DNA from: Luidia sarsii
Lineage: Eukaryota > Echinodermata > Asteroidea > Paxillosida > Luidiidae
Assembly (NCBI GenBank): GCA_949987565.1
Contig: OX465104.1
Span: forward strand, 4,707,052 to 4,771,051
Length of the DNA: 64,000 nucleotides
Direction of reading: 5' to 3'
The position numbers and the translations under genes are program-made. The notes beneath the pieces were generated by a model. The model was not told the origin of the DNA and made no database searches. It saw only the letters and a program-made list of their open reading frames with translations. Positions 45,796-57,779 of this stretch are shown piece by piece (positions within the stretch are counted from its first letter, which is position 1; each line of letters begins with the position of its first letter).

Positions 45796-46361
45796 GCACG
45801 GGGCTTTCTAACATACATCGCTGCGTAAAAAAGGCTATACTACTATAAAACAGATGATCTGCTCGGAGCGGACGGAGATTCAGCATCAAAGAGAGACCAC
45901 AAGCTGTGTTTTCAGCTGAAAGACGACTAGGACAAAGTCGAGCCAGAGCCGTGGTTTTCAATAGACCCATAGGGAATATTTTTTTTTTGGGGGGGGATGG
46001 TATGATATGTATAACTATATACTATAATTATTGTACGCTTCATGGAGATGAAAGGTTGGGTGTTGGTGTAGGCTTTGGCTGGATTAGTCTTGCTTCGTGC
46101 AGCAAGTGCAATGATTATACACGGCACACTGCTATATTATTTCCACGTATGCTAGGCCCATATCAATGGCAAATGAACACGGTCTGGATTATGGCAAAGG
46201 TGGCAAAAGCTGAGCTGCAGATTCGGAATACATGGGTTGGGGAACTTCAGTGATAATTATGAAAGCTGGGGGCAAACATGAAATGAGTCTTTTGCGTATA
46301 CAAGTTAGTCAGAAATTGGCTATCATAGCTGGATTGATTTTATCTTTCTGTTCCAACAAAA

Positions 46362-46500
46362 AGAGTAGGTTTGTGGTGACATCATGCAAAGTTCTCTTTT
46401 GTGAGTATATGTGTGGTTATGTGAGGAACTCGACGTTTCGAACAGATTACTCAGGAGGCTGCCTGTATACCTCTGTTCCAACAGATGTTCCAACAGAGGT
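46362..46500. repeat. Family-2 half repeat
   Basis: TAGGTTTGTGGTGACATCAT, GAGGAACTCGACGTTTCGAA; the right end is replaced by CTGTTCCAACAGATGTTCCA-like sequence. Confidence 0.65.
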
Positions 46501-46677
46501 ATAGAGAACGGTAGCTATTGCGTGGTGGATTATCCAAGGTGATTAGGCCTATGGCTAAACCATGGACGAACTTAAAAGTCAAATTTAGAAGTCGAAATTC
46601 TTCGGTTGTCATTTTCTCGCCTTTAATCATTGTATAAGGACCGGTCCATCTTTGTTTTAGCTTCGTTCATTTGAAAA

Positions 46678-46815
46678 TGTCGAGGGACCACGTTTCGATC
46701 TTTACGGGACCTTTCTCGGGACAGATTCGCCCTTTGAAGAATGTCTTGTAAGGTTCAGCCTTCTAGATTTGTTATTTTCGCAGTTTGATCGTTAGGCTAA
46801 GTGAGCAGTTTGAAG
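46678..46815. repeat. Degraded family-1 repeat
   Basis: GAGGGACCACGTTTCGATCT, ACGGGACCTTTCTCGG, AATGTCTTGTAAGG, then CTAAGTGAGCAGTTTGAAG. Confidence 0.6.
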
Positions 46816-46879
46816 TATATGATATTTTAACTGAAAACTATACTCAAAAAGAAAAAAAGAAAAACTGTCTGGTAACTTT

Positions 46880-47150
46880 TCAACAAAATGAAAACAAACT
46901 TTGACTGGACTGGGACTTGAACCCGAGACCTCTGGTATTGCGCATGCCAGCGCTCTTATACCATCCGATCTATCCAGCTCTTAAATGGTGGCCTTCCCAA
47001 CTAGTCCATTTGTGACTTTTTTCTGAAAAAAAAAACAGCTTAAGTTTGTTTGCATCTGAATGAAAATGGGAGCGTGATCCCTTGAGATATACGGCAGTTA
47101 AGGTTTAATGCTTCTGACTGGCGCACCTCCCCGGCAAAGACTAGTATGAC
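46880..47150 (-). repeat. tRNA-derived SINE
   Basis: Minus-strand copy: CAAACTTTGACTGGACTGGG, GAACCCGAGACCTCTGG, GATCTATCCAGCTCTTAAAT, with GATATACGGCAGTTAAGG and CGGCAAAGACTAGTAT in a rearranged 5' body. Confidence 0.75.
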
Positions 47151-47718
47151 GAGTATTTGCAGCAAATTATGCAACACGCTTTCTTGTCTGTTTTAGGTCC
47201 CACTAGGATTGAAATGTCAGTGTTTCAGATTTTAAAAGTTGGTCATCTAAAGCACTAAGTCCATGTTTAATTTGAGGTAAATGATATTAAATTAAGGGAT
47301 CGATTCCCACCATGCACACCTAAGCTACAACGAAGGTCACACAGAGAGCCGTAGGAATGCTGGATTGTGTGACGTAGAAAACATGGTTACTTCATAACTT
47401 GAATCCCACAATACCCCAAACAGAGTGGCACTGCGACTGTTAAATCTTCATTAAGTTTTAATACACGAGCTTAGGTTTACACTGCGTGCCACAACCTATG
47501 GAGTTAAATGAATAGCTAATAATATTTCTGTAATGTTTAATTAACACCATGGAATAACAACCAATGTTAGATTTAATACCACCTTCTAGTTGTGCAATAT
47601 GTTAGCTGCTAGTACTTCATAGTCACCGCCTCCACACACCATTTTATCCCAGCCTTTGCCCGCCCGGTCCGATGGACCGTTCCACCGCCCACAAATCGTG
47701 TTAGGTTTTGATACAAAC

Positions 47719-47853
47719 CGGTGGTTTGGCGGGCTGCAGTTTCTCTGGCGCGTCGTCCGAGCCCATGTACAGGGTAGTCTTGAACTTCTGCAAAGGAATG
47801 GTCTGATCGTCCGAGGGCTGCCTGGCACGGGAGGGTCCTCCGTTAGTCTCCAT
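47719..47853 (-). CDS. Candidate N-terminal exon of AAAP gene A
   Basis: Open from an ATG at 47853; 45 codons beginning METNGGPSRARQPSDDQ and containing PLQKFKTTLYMGSDDAPEKL. LQKFKTTLY resembles SQRYKTALY at the start of the 45125 exon. The end is set at a weak donor (CCG|GTTTGT) giving phase 0, which fits the next exon. It may instead be an alternative first exon, a relic of a third paralogue, or chance. Confidence 0.3.
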
Positions 47854-48099
47854 CTTGCCTCCAACTCGGTCGCCTGCCGACTGCCACTTCTTTCCCCCAA
47901 AACTGCGCGAACACACCCCACTAATATACAGGCACCCCTTGTATGCCTTCCAAAAAAAAAAATACCCAACATTGTTGGTGAAACACAATATTCCCCTTTC
48001 ATAAACCGCGTCCAACCGTGGCGGTTGGGACCTTGGTATTTGGAATTAGCATATGAAACGATTTTCCCTTTTTTCATGTTCTTTTGTGTGTTCGTTGAC

Positions 48100-48757
48100 T
48101 TGAAAATCCTGAGAACTATTCAGCCAAATGGCCTTGTGTAGAAACTTGGCTGTTAAGAAAAACATTATTTTTTTATATACACCTGTCTCACTAAGCGGCT
48201 CCGGTGTTTATTCGTGTGTAGGTGTAGTACGTCTGAATTATTTGTTAGAGGTTACAAGATCGTCAAAAATGTCACGGTATCGAGTTCTCGAGAAAAAAAA
48301 AAGCAATCTAAAGACATCTGTATTTAAACGTCTGTTGGATACTAAATAGTAGACGTATTGAACTGGGTTTTAGTTGTATTTTATTATAGTATCTCAATGA
48401 TCTGGTCTCGCTTTTGACCTTAGGAATGTGTATGTGTACAGTAAGCATTAGAATTGTTTTTCGAGGGTTTTGTGCAACGAATGTCCCTTGGAGGCCACCG
48501 TACGACACATACTTTGAACCTTGACAAAGCTGTAAGGTCAATTCAAAGACCTTTTGGTGTTTTCTGTGACAAGCAGACATGACTCAGTGGCTGGTTGTGA
48601 GATATGGTCCCGTTATATGAATGTGTTTTGCACTTCTGCAACGTCAGTCATTCCCTCTACATTCTACAAGGTCTACAACGATTTCAATTTCTTTACAATT
48701 GCTTTTTACAAATGAAATTCACTTCCTAATATACTACAAAATTAATATGAAGTTGAT
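48100..48757. other. Spacer, nothing recognised
   Basis: Mixed-composition DNA between the two transporter genes without recognisable exon, repeat family or RNA gene. Confidence 0.4.
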
Positions 48758-48890
48758 AAAAAAAACTGTTGCAAACTGCTCACTGACTTAAATGACCAGC
48801 AATTCGTAAATCTCAAAAGCCTCGTCAGGCCCTCTCAAAAGTTAGAGGGCCTGACGTTTCGATCCTAGCAGGACCTTTCTCAGAATATGT
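48758..48890. repeat. Family-1 hairpin repeat
   Basis: AAAAAAACTGTTGCAAACTG, CTCGTCAGGCCCTCTCAAAA, then GAGGGCCTGACGTTTCGATC and AGCAGGACCTTTCTC. The arm order is rearranged relative to intact copies. Confidence 0.7.
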
Positions 48891-50401
48891 TAGAAGAATC
48901 AGCTCCTGTTTCTCTATCTCAAACAAAATAAAGCCCAGTTTCTTTATCTAAAAGAGTAATGTGTCGTGAATCGAACGGAGTGTAGAAGTCTCCTTATGCC
49001 CATTCATATGGACTAGATGACCTTTCGAGGTCACTGCCTGTCTGAAACCCTTAGATAATTTCCCCAAATGAATGATCTGTTGCCAGATCCATCTGAATGG
49101 CAAGTATAGTATGAATAAGAGATTATTCAGCCTTTCCCTGGTCCCAGCTATTCAGTCATTGTCAACATCTCTGCCAATAACTCTCCCCAAATCCACTAGT
49201 TTAGTGGGGCCTCAATGGGTGCTAGAAAGTCTAGTTTGCGGCAGCGTTACTCTAACCGTCTCCCGGGCAGGCACGCTCCTTTGTCAATGTATTTATCTTT
49301 CTGACCCTCCATTTTAGACATTTTAAAAATGAAATATAGGCCCTATACGATTCTCATGATTTTTTTTTTTGATGAAGAAGGTATCTCAATTAAAAACAAG
49401 GTTAATCTCGTTCTTTTTGTCATCTTACAGTGAAAAAAAAAAAATTAACTGAGTTCTGAAGCAAAATTTAATTGGGACTCGGTGTTATCATATCGTACCC
49501 CTTTCCCTTACACCTGAACTTTTCTTACGTTCATGAAAATAATTTTGTTATATTTGCGCGTGCGCATGCATAAAATTATATTATACGCTGGATGTAACGC
49601 GCTGTTCAGTGCATGTCATTATACGATGTAATTGAGTGCTTAACCAGCCGTTGAAAGGACTAGGAAGATAATTGTCCACAATCCTTTGGTAGGTTTGATC
49701 GGGAAAGATAAGGGCGGTAATGAAGGTGTATACTATCATTTACTTTTTTTGCTGGTAGTTAGATAAGATGTAAAGGTTTGCGGTGTCGACACCGTGTACG
49801 TCATCTCTTGGGAGATGGCCTGTGGCTCTGAAAAGAGCCGGTAATTCAACGTTTTGGGGAAACTGAAGTTGTTGATAAATATGAAGCGCTTGGAATCCAT
49901 ACAGCTTTGAGGCGACGAACTCTCCGTAGATGTCTGGAGAGCAAAGTTAGATAAGTTTTCAAGGTTTACATGTTAGAAACTCGATCCCTCCTTGTTACTC
50001 AAATAATTTTTACTGACGTAAGCCTTCATAGTTACTTAAAATAATATCACTCAGACACTCACTGACGTAAGCCTTCGTTGTTACTCAAATGTCACTCACT
50101 GACGTAACCATTCATTGTAGCGTGGCTATTAATATTACTGAAGTTATAATAAAGTTTAGACCGCCAGTTCGTACCCAGTCTGAAGCAGTCACAAAGATAC
50201 CTTTAAACAATAGTGCAATCATTTTATAAAGTGACGTAATAATCAAATCATAGAAAACACATGGCTGTCGATTGTCAAGAACCATCATTCTAAAACGTTC
50301 AACTGAAAGTGTCTCAAATGGTATGTATCAGTTCATATTTATTCACTTATGTTAATCAAGTACATTTTGGATCAGATTTGAAAGTTTGCATGGTGAAGGC
50401 A
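48891..50401. other. Spacer with one hairpin fragment
   Basis: No gene seen. Around 49990-50110 the phrase ACTCACTGACGTAA-like recurs three times. A family-2 half repeat lies at 49768-49862. Confidence 0.4.
49768..49862. repeat. Family-2 half repeat
   Basis: AAAGGTTTGCGGTGTCGACA, CATCTCTTGGGAGATGG, GCTCTGAAAAGAGCCGGTAA, TTCAACGTTTTGGGG. Confidence 0.75.
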
Positions 50402-50515
50402 CGAAGTGGAAGGTTTGCAGTTGACACCCTGGCGTACATCATCTCTTGTGAGATGGAGTTTGAGCCTGTAACTCAAGGTTTTGGACAGTGTGTACTCTGC
50501 ACATTGTCAGGAGAC
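50402..50515. repeat. Family-2 half repeat
   Basis: GGAAGGTTTGCAGTTGACAC, CTCTTGTGAGATGGAG, AACTCAAGGTTTTGGACAGT, GCACATTGTCAGGAGAC. Confidence 0.75.
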
Positions 50516-50734
50516 TGCTGGATTTCAACTATCAAAGTATATTTTGAGATTATGATCGTAAGACGATAAGTTTAATGTACAATGAACGATGTATTCAATT
50601 GTCCTTTAGTAAAACTCGTCATTTGAATATTCTCTTTATCTAAGTCTTTTTAGTGGAAGATCTTTGAAATATTTGTGTACATTTCTAAACCTTGTAATTC
50701 CCCCTAATAACCTATACATATTATACAGTTCATT

Positions 50735-53700
50735 CTATACATGGGCTGCTTGTGGATCAATGTAACATGGCGTGACAAACAGTGTCAGCCCGTCCGCAAT
50801 AGCATCAATGGTTATATAACTGGTCAGAATCATGATGATCGGCGTGAGTAGGATCAGGAACACGCAGGCTATCGTCTCCAGCCTGTGTTGCTGTCTGTAG
50901 AGACGAAGAGCGAATTCCATTTAGTAAAGAGCTTTTATTATCGAGATATGTTCATTTTTCAAGTTGTTAGTTGTGCCCCTTGATTTTGTTGTTCTCATCT
51001 CAACATTTTAGAGGGCCTGACGATTCGATTTTAGCAAAAAAAAGTGTTTCAAAAATGTTCCAAACTGCTTACCGGCCCAAAAGACCCAAAATGCAAATAG
51101 GGTCCGATTTGTTGATTGCACATTTGAGAAAGGTCTTTCTAGGCTCCGAAAGTACAATGTAATAGTTCCCCGACAAGAATAATGGACCGAGTCTACACCC
51201 CGTGACGTCACCAAGGACGGCCTCTACGGGGGCGTGGCTGCTCCCCCTTCCAAACTTAAATGAGATTTTTACACTCTTTCCCATAGATTAAAATTCGAAA
51301 CAAAATGCATGGATGCATTTTACTGACACCACAGTATTATTTGAAATAATAAAAAATGCATTGCTGTTGACCTTTAAGGTTTTAAGATTATTTTTTAGGA
51401 ACTAGTGTCAGAATTCAATAGAGAAAGCTGGTGTCTGGATAGGCTGGTTCCCGTCCCCTACTTGTTCTCCAGACGTCTCACGTCCTCCTACATTTCCGAG
51501 GACGTGAGACGTCTGGAGACCATGTAGGGGACGGGAACCAGCCTAGTGTCTGGAGTGCGTCCAGTTGGCTACTTACGGACGATTGGTGGCGCTGTCTGGG
51601 TCGTGAACTTTCCTCAGTCTCATGTAAAACAAGGCAGGCGCTAGGAAGGTGAGCGGTGGTATGAGCAGAGCAGCTATGATAGTCATGAAGACGGAGAACT
51701 GGGGAAGCGACTCGGCACAGAATATCTGGAGTAAGACCGCCAGGGTGCGGATACAGACCCGTCTCCAGCCGAATTCTGTTGGCAATATAATAACACGATT
51801 AACTGATTAACTCCGGCCTTTCAACCCGCAGCCATCTTTGTCAAGTTCCCTGTATGCCCATTGGTGAATAGCACCAGTTGCCGTGTCGTAGAAAAAGGGT
51901 CCCAGACTATTAGATTTTGCCCGTATACAGACTCGGTTTGAATACGTTGCTTTCAATGGAAGGGAAGCAAGATGATTGTACCACGGCTAATGTCACACCC
52001 CAGTGTGGAGTTGAAGATGCTTGTTTTTCAGATGGGACAGAAAAATTGATGATAAACACTCGTCTCCAATCTCCTTTTCTAAAAACCTTATACAATGACG
52101 TCATCATGCCGCCATATTTTAGGAAAATCTCTCAGAAAACAATAGAAATCTGTAGTACAGAAGAGACCAGTGATGAGATGTGATATTCTGACCGTCGAGG
52201 GCGCGCTGTACAGAAATGACGTCACGGTATTTGTCTTCGTTGCATGCGATGTTGAAGGTTTGCCATGACACCATTAGGTCTCCTGACCGTGGAAAGGGCT
52301 CACACTGCCCGAAACGTTGATTTACCGGCTCTATTCAAAGCCATGCTCATTTTCGTAAGAGATGACTTACATGGTGTCATCACAAACTTTCTACGTACCT
52401 CCACCATGTAACTGACCGATCGCGCGGCCACTGTTTACATGCCATCCCGTGACTTATAGTGGGTATTTTTTCATTTCATTTGGCACAGAGCAGCGATGGA
52501 TATGTACCAAGAAGAATGTGAACAATATGATAGTCTTCTTTCCTCATTTCCACTCCTGCTGTTCTGCACCAAATGAGATGCAAAAGTACCCACTATATAA
52601 AGTGATGTGATGGCATGTAAACAGTGGTCCCGCAATCGGTCTATTACCTGGTAGAGGTACATAGAAAGTTTGTGCTGACATTATGTCAGTCATCTCTTAC
52701 AAAAAGGAGCATGGCTCCGAAATAGAGCCTTACCGTGGTTAGGAGACTTACGTGTCTTATCCGTCTCTCCTTACCTTCGGGCACCTTGAGAATCTCCTCC
52801 AGGTGTTGAAACAGAGGGTTACTCACGGGAACGATGAAGAGCACGCTGTGAATGAGCAGCATGAGTGCTGGAGTCACCACCATGTCATCGTGAGGTAAGA
52901 TGTACAGAATGCTGACTCCACTCTCACGGAATGTGTAGAAGAGATGGCCGAAGGCGAAGTAGACGACGATGAGGGTGGGGACGTTCATCAGACTGAAGAC
53001 TGCATGGCAGAATGAAAAGAGAAGATTATTATCACACTTTTAGGGCGTTGCTTGACGAAGACGTATAGACGGTTTACGAAATGAAGGCTTAGGCTCGGGC
53101 TTAGGCTTCCGTCATATTTCTCTTACCCGTTATAATGTCACAGGCATCTATATAGAAACAAGCGTTTGGCCCCAGTTTCTTGGTGAATATTCTGTACTCA
53201 TCAAGCCAACAAACCTTTAAATTCGGCGACAAACCACAACCCAGATTTTCAGGTTTTGTTCGCCGGAGTCGAAGCCTGAGCCTGAGCCTGGTCCATGGTT
53301 TCGTAAAGGACCATAGCCTAATTTTGAGCACGAGGGCATTGCGCATAAATTTAGTGTGGTGTGACTACTGCAACAAGATGGAGCCTGGATCTTCTGAAAA
53401 CTTAACTGAGGTCTTAACCATCACGCCCCTCCTCATCTTCATTTTTTTCACTAAAACGGTGCTCACATCATGAACATGGATGAAGTATGTTGAGGCACAC
53501 GGTGCACGATACATGCGCACGAGGTGATGCTCACTTTCACTCCATGTGCTTGAGGTACAGTAAATAGGGAGATAATCTTGTACATGAAGCACTTCATGCA
53601 CCTCATCCGACTTTTGCTCAAGCGATTACAATGCCACATGTGCTTGAGCTACAGTATTTCATGTTCATGTAGTACAGTAGGTGCCTCAAGTGTTCATGAT

Positions 53701-56700
53701 TCTGGGACAAATATGTGCCATTGCAGAAGTGCATGAGGTGCAGTTCGTTTTTACAGTCGGGAGGGTGACATCGACCAGACCACTTCATTAGATATTAGAA
53801 AACCATCGCACACACGCTTGGTATTTTTCACCGTTGCAAGTGATATTTCTGTCGGGTTTGGTACACAGGCCTTCATGTAATTACGATTATCAGTCACGCG
53901 CATGCTCGGTGTATGCAAAGATGTCATGACTTCACATCGTTTTTGACGACCATTTAAATAACGATGACGCAAAGGAGGTTTGGAAATAGTGCCGTGCTAT
54001 GGAGCAGCACGTACGGCTTGAGTAGAACAAGATAACGACTTAGGCTTGAAACATACAGGTCTATGGGGAATGGCCACAGGTATAGGGCCTATATACCGGC
54101 TAGTGGCTTTCATTAGCACGCCTTATAGTATGTATACCAAGTCGTAGTCATAGCCAATCAGCCGTACCTGAGTAAACGGAAAGGACACACGTGCTGAACT
54201 GCTCCGGTTTGTTCATGCCGCGTACAATGGTCGGTATGGCAAAGTGTATCGTCAGCATGAACAGCGAGCACCCGGTTACCAGCGAAATGAGCCAGCCTAG
54301 GTAGAACGAAGGCGGGTCATCGTCGCGGGTGTCCAGCGATATGTCCCATTGGTTGTACGGCCATTGTCGGTTGGTTCTCGCCGCTGGCAACTGCATGGCG
54401 CCGTTTATCAGCAGAAACAGGAGAGCCAGCGAACAACTCAGGAAACTCAGCGCACCAATTTGCCTGCGTGTAGAAAATAGAGTGTCATTGGTTTATAGGT
54501 GTAAAAGGTTTGAAATAAGCTCGTATACAGTAACTGGCAAAGTGGTTTTTCAGTCACATGTGTTTTGCCGGTCAGCGTTCAATTCACGCGTAATGTACGC
54601 GGAACGCGCGCGCCTTGGAGGTCAATGTCCAATGGAAATACTCAGATTCGATATTTGCACGCGCTTCCACGGATTTGGACCGCTCGCTGCGGACATGCTA
54701 ATTAACCATTGGCGGTCAGGTGACGTCATGTGAAAAGCCTCTATAAAAAAAAACCTACCATGAATCCTTGAAAGTGCCAAGCCACATAAAGGGTAGGACG
54801 ACCAGGCCAAAGGTCAAAGGCCATATGCAGAAGGTTCCGTGTATAGAAGGTCCGATGACAATGTAGAGGAGGTCAGAGATAATGAGTAGTATCATGACGC
54901 CACAGCCAAAGCTGGTCACATCCACGAAGGCGTTCACTATCATCCTGTGTTAGAATTAGGGAAGGTCATTTACTGTCAAGAACCTTTAAAGGCCCAATAC
55001 AACTTTGGGAAGATCGGAAGATATCGATGTCCACAGATTTCCTTCTAATTCACACAGTTTGTACACTAGATGGTCATGATAGAATCCTCATGTTGAAATC
55101 TTACGGTCTGGGATGCTGTACTTTCCGAGAAATATTCACTCAAACAACGACAAAATAGTTTATTACTATTAACTAGTTATAGACTATTTCTTACACTACA
55201 GAACGGTGCGAAAACCGTGACAATTTTTTGCCTTTTTCTACTTTCCCAGATTACCATTTTGAGCTAGAACCTTGGCATGATTTTTTTTTAATGTTTAATG
55301 GTTTAACACATCAGAAACTGTGGTAATCTTTTGACCTTTACCGATGTCGTACAGTGTCTTAAGATGGGTTTTTGCGTCCCCCTTCAACACTCGCCATAAA
55401 ATCAGGCTAGTATGAGAAACACCGATTTCTGTGTCCGAAAGGAACCAGTTCCATCATAAGCACCCCCAAAAAAATCGAGAAATTCACAACAAAGTCCCAT
55501 CCTCCAACTGCTGAATTTGTCTACATTAGAAGTTGTCTATAGTTAGAGGACCCGGCGTTTCGATCCTAGCAGGACCTTTCTCAAAGGCAAAGTGCCTTTA
55601 AGAAAGGTCCCAGTCTGCTAGGATCAAAACGTCAGGCCCTCTAACTTTTGAGATGTATGTATTGCAGGTCATTTTAGTCAGTAAGCAGTTTGCAACATTT
55701 ATTTGTATTTACTTCATGAAATTGTCTAGGGTCTACAGTAAGATCCTTCGTGTCTTATTTGATATTGAAATGGGCCTAAGCCTAAATCGAAAGAAATGAC
55801 GTGTGATGGATTGTGAGTCTTCCTTCAGTTTACTGCTTCGTTACGGTTACTATGGTAATGTTCCTCACCTTGCATAGTTTCCACAGGCTTCTTGTGCTAT
55901 TGCCCCGTACGGTCGCCTGTCCTCCTTGTGTTTGTGTCCAGCCATTATCCAACATTTCCCCAGAAGCGTTGCCGTGTAAACCACCAGTGACGTCACCAGG
56001 AGGTAAATAATGATGCTCAAGAACCATCCTGTCGATTGAAAATCGGTTGCCGTTGGTTACCACGGTTGTTATGGTCGCCATGTCTGCTCTTTCTTTTAAT
56101 AGGGCGGGCTTTTGATGGGGGCTTGGCAAGCTGCTCTTTCTTATTGGTTGTTCATACATTTTTCACAGCCAATCAGATTAATGCTTTAATACACACAAAC
56201 AATTTAGACGGCCTGACGTGGTTTCGATCCTATAGCAGGACCTTTGAGAAAGGTCCTGCTACGATCGAATCGCCATGGCCTTTTAAAACCATTTGTGTGA
56301 TTTTCATTTTGGGTCATTTAAAGTCAGTGATTAAGCAGTTTGGGACATTTTGTACGACTTTTTTGCGTAGTCCTACCTGTGTAAATGATTACATTCATGA
56401 GAACGGTAATACCGAACCCTGAGATCATTCCTGCACACGCGAAAAATGTTTGCGCAAATGTCAGTCCTTTGTTCTCCTGTCAAAGAAGAGAATGAGAAAA
56501 AACAACATGTTTGGTCATTAAAATCTAATCAAACAAAGGGTAGGAAAATGACATGGAATTTTTAAACCATTTTATTCAAAGAGCGAAATGAATAATTGTT
56601 GATGATTCTAGATTTGAACCCAATACTTTTAGCTACAAAATTATAGGCTTTGCATGAACTTTTTTTTTTTATTGTTTTACTTATAATTATAGATAATAAT

Positions 56701-57602
56701 GAATTTGTGATTTTTTGCCTCGAAGACAATGGAATTCAATGCGGGTGTACTCTACTCGACGTAATAAGCACTGTGTGTTCGGTGCTTTGCCCGATTGCCT
56801 GCTGAAAAAGGGTACCGGTATAGGTCTACAGTTAGGGCGGGGCAAACCATAATTGAATCGCTTATAAAATGTTTCTGCATGTTCTTTACTCGGCACAAAA
56901 CATAAATTGTTGATCTAATAATAATTATTATTTGCAACTTTTTTTCTTTGCACTTAAGCAGCTGTATTAATGTTCTTATAATAATGCAACTACATAATTT
57001 GGCTCAGTTCATAAAAGTTCCTTTTTTCTGGTAGTTATGTCCTGCTCATACTAGGAGGGTTTGCGGTGACACCATGTTTAAGGTCTCGTAAAGAAGAGGT
57101 AGGCCTCTGGTTGTGAAAAGAACCTGAGTGATAACATACTCGACGTTCCGGCCAGTATGCTCTGGCCGTCATCCAACGTCGAGTTAGATCACTCAGGTTC
57201 TTTTCAAAACCGAACCTCTTCTTTATAAGACCTTGTGGAATTTCTTTTCGCTTACGATCCCAATGTTCACCATGACAAAACAATTGTTCGTGTCATTTTA
57301 TTCGCCTCCATTTCTCACCTTAGGAGGTAACAAATAGAAAAGAAATGAATTTTCTGACGGAAGAATGGAGGAAGAAAATACATGGTATCACTGCAAGCTC
57401 TCCTTTTATTGTTTCACCCACCATGCAAAGCCATAAGTCAAAATAATGCAAATCCATTTGTCCTGATGCACATACACTATACCTTTGGTGAGTTGCTACC
57501 GTTGCCATCAGTGTTACCTGACCCTTCATCTCCAGCTCCGTACGGTAGGATATGGTCCTGCACCAAAGGCGCTTCATCTTCACCAGGCTGGACTAAACTC
57601 AT
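50735..57602 (-). CDS. AAAP-family amino acid transporter, gene B
   Basis: Minus-strand exons: 57602-57483, 56476-56377, 56028-55869, 54944-54759, 54463-54168, 52999-52775, 51775-51577, 50894-50735. Complete in frame; 481 aa. The start ATG (MSLVQPGEDEAPLVQD) gives a 40-residue acidic cytosolic tail before helix 1. Visible: ENKGLTFAQTFFACAGMISG, GWFLSIIIYLLVTSLVVYTA, RPYGAIAQEACGNYA, CIWPLTFGLVVLPFMWLG, a larger loop exon with LPAARTNRQWPYNQWDISLD, FMLTIHFAIPTIVRGMNKPE, NPLFQHLEEILKVPE, GWRRVCIRTLAVLL, FLAPALFYMRLRK and a last helix ending TPCYIDPQAAHV. Exons 2, 4 and 7 match gene A in length exactly and all phases match, so the two arose by tandem duplication. The extracellular loop in exon 5 is 15 codons longer. 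Substrate not predictable. Confidence 0.93.
51001..51155. repeat. Degraded family-1 repeat
   Basis: ATTTTAGAGGGCCTGACGAT, CAAAAATGTTCCAAACTGCT, CACATTTGAGAAAGGTCTTT. Arms are out of the usual order. Confidence 0.55.
51440..51545. mobile_element. 106-bp palindromic MITE with 9-bp target duplication
   Basis: Near-perfect hairpin: TAGGCTGGTTCCCGTCCCCT at the left, its inverse at the right, and inner arms CTCCAGACGTCTCACGTCCT / AGGACGTGAGACGTCTGGAG around a 10-base loop. GTGTCTGGA flanks both ends (51431-51439, 51546-51554). AAAP B intron 7. Confidence 0.9.
52252..52400. repeat. Family-2 hairpin repeat, core deleted
   Basis: GAAGGTTTGCCATGACACCA and ATGGTGTCATCACAAACTTT arms; ACACTGCCCGAAACGTTGAT in the centre without CTGATGA. 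Confidence 0.75.
52411..52646. mobile_element. Palindromic MITE, family CCGATTG (copy 2)
   Basis: Starts GACCGATCGCGCGGCCACTG and ends GTGGTCCCGCAATCGGTCTATT, with TTTACATGCCATC near both ends. About 80% similar by eye to the 1694-1921 copy, including GGCACAGA(T/G)CAGCGATGGA. Confidence 0.8.
53066..53325. mobile_element. MITE with GCCTGAGCCT subterminal repeats
   Basis: The left end ATAGACGGTTTACGAAATGA, then GGCTTAGGCTCGGGC, is inverted at the right as CTGAGCCTGGTCCATGGTTT, then CGTAAAGGACCATAG. Same subterminal hexamers as the 12239 element. AAAP B intron 5. Confidence 0.6.
54985..55365 (+). mobile_element. MITE family AAAGGCCC
   Basis: Starts TTTAAAGGCCCAATACAACT; ends near CCGATGTCGTACAGTGTCTT. 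Contains GGTCATGATAGAATCCTCAT and GGGATGCTGTACTTTCCGAG, shared with 63018 and 10420. AAAP B intron 3. Confidence 0.75.
55535..55725. repeat. Family-1 hairpin repeat in AAAP B intron 3
   Basis: GAGGACCCGGCGTTTCGATC, ACCTTTCTCAAAGGCAAAGT, CCTTTAAGAAAGGTCC, then GATCAAAACGTCAGGCCCTC and a full right outer arm. Confidence 0.85.
56205..56360. repeat. Family-1 hairpin repeat in AAAP B intron 2
   Basis: GACGGCCTGACGTGGTTTCG, AGCAGGACCTTTGAGAAAGG, TCCTGCTACGATCGAATCGC, with a decayed right outer arm. Confidence 0.75.
57053..57240. repeat. Family-2 hairpin repeat in AAAP B intron 1
   Basis: AGGGTTTGCGGTGACACCAT, ACTCGACGTTCCGGCCAGTA, GGCCGTCATCCAACGTCGAG, then CTCAGGTTCTTTTCAAAACC. The right core is deleted. 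Confidence 0.75.
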
Positions 57603-57779
57603 CTTTCTTCATTCACAAAACGGACCTCTGCCCTGGCCGATGGATTTTCAAAGAAAGATGTTTAGCGATGAGTTCGAGAAAAACAAAATTGGGTGGTCTG
57701 TCTTCGAGAAATGGTTGGCACGACATGAACGGTAACCTCGGTCGTCTCTTCAGTGACTCACAAATTGATCAGGTTATCG

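Noticed and set aside
45140..45811. Gly/Ser then Leu/Arg-rich frame
   Set aside because: Produced by the GGCTCT hexamer minisatellite.
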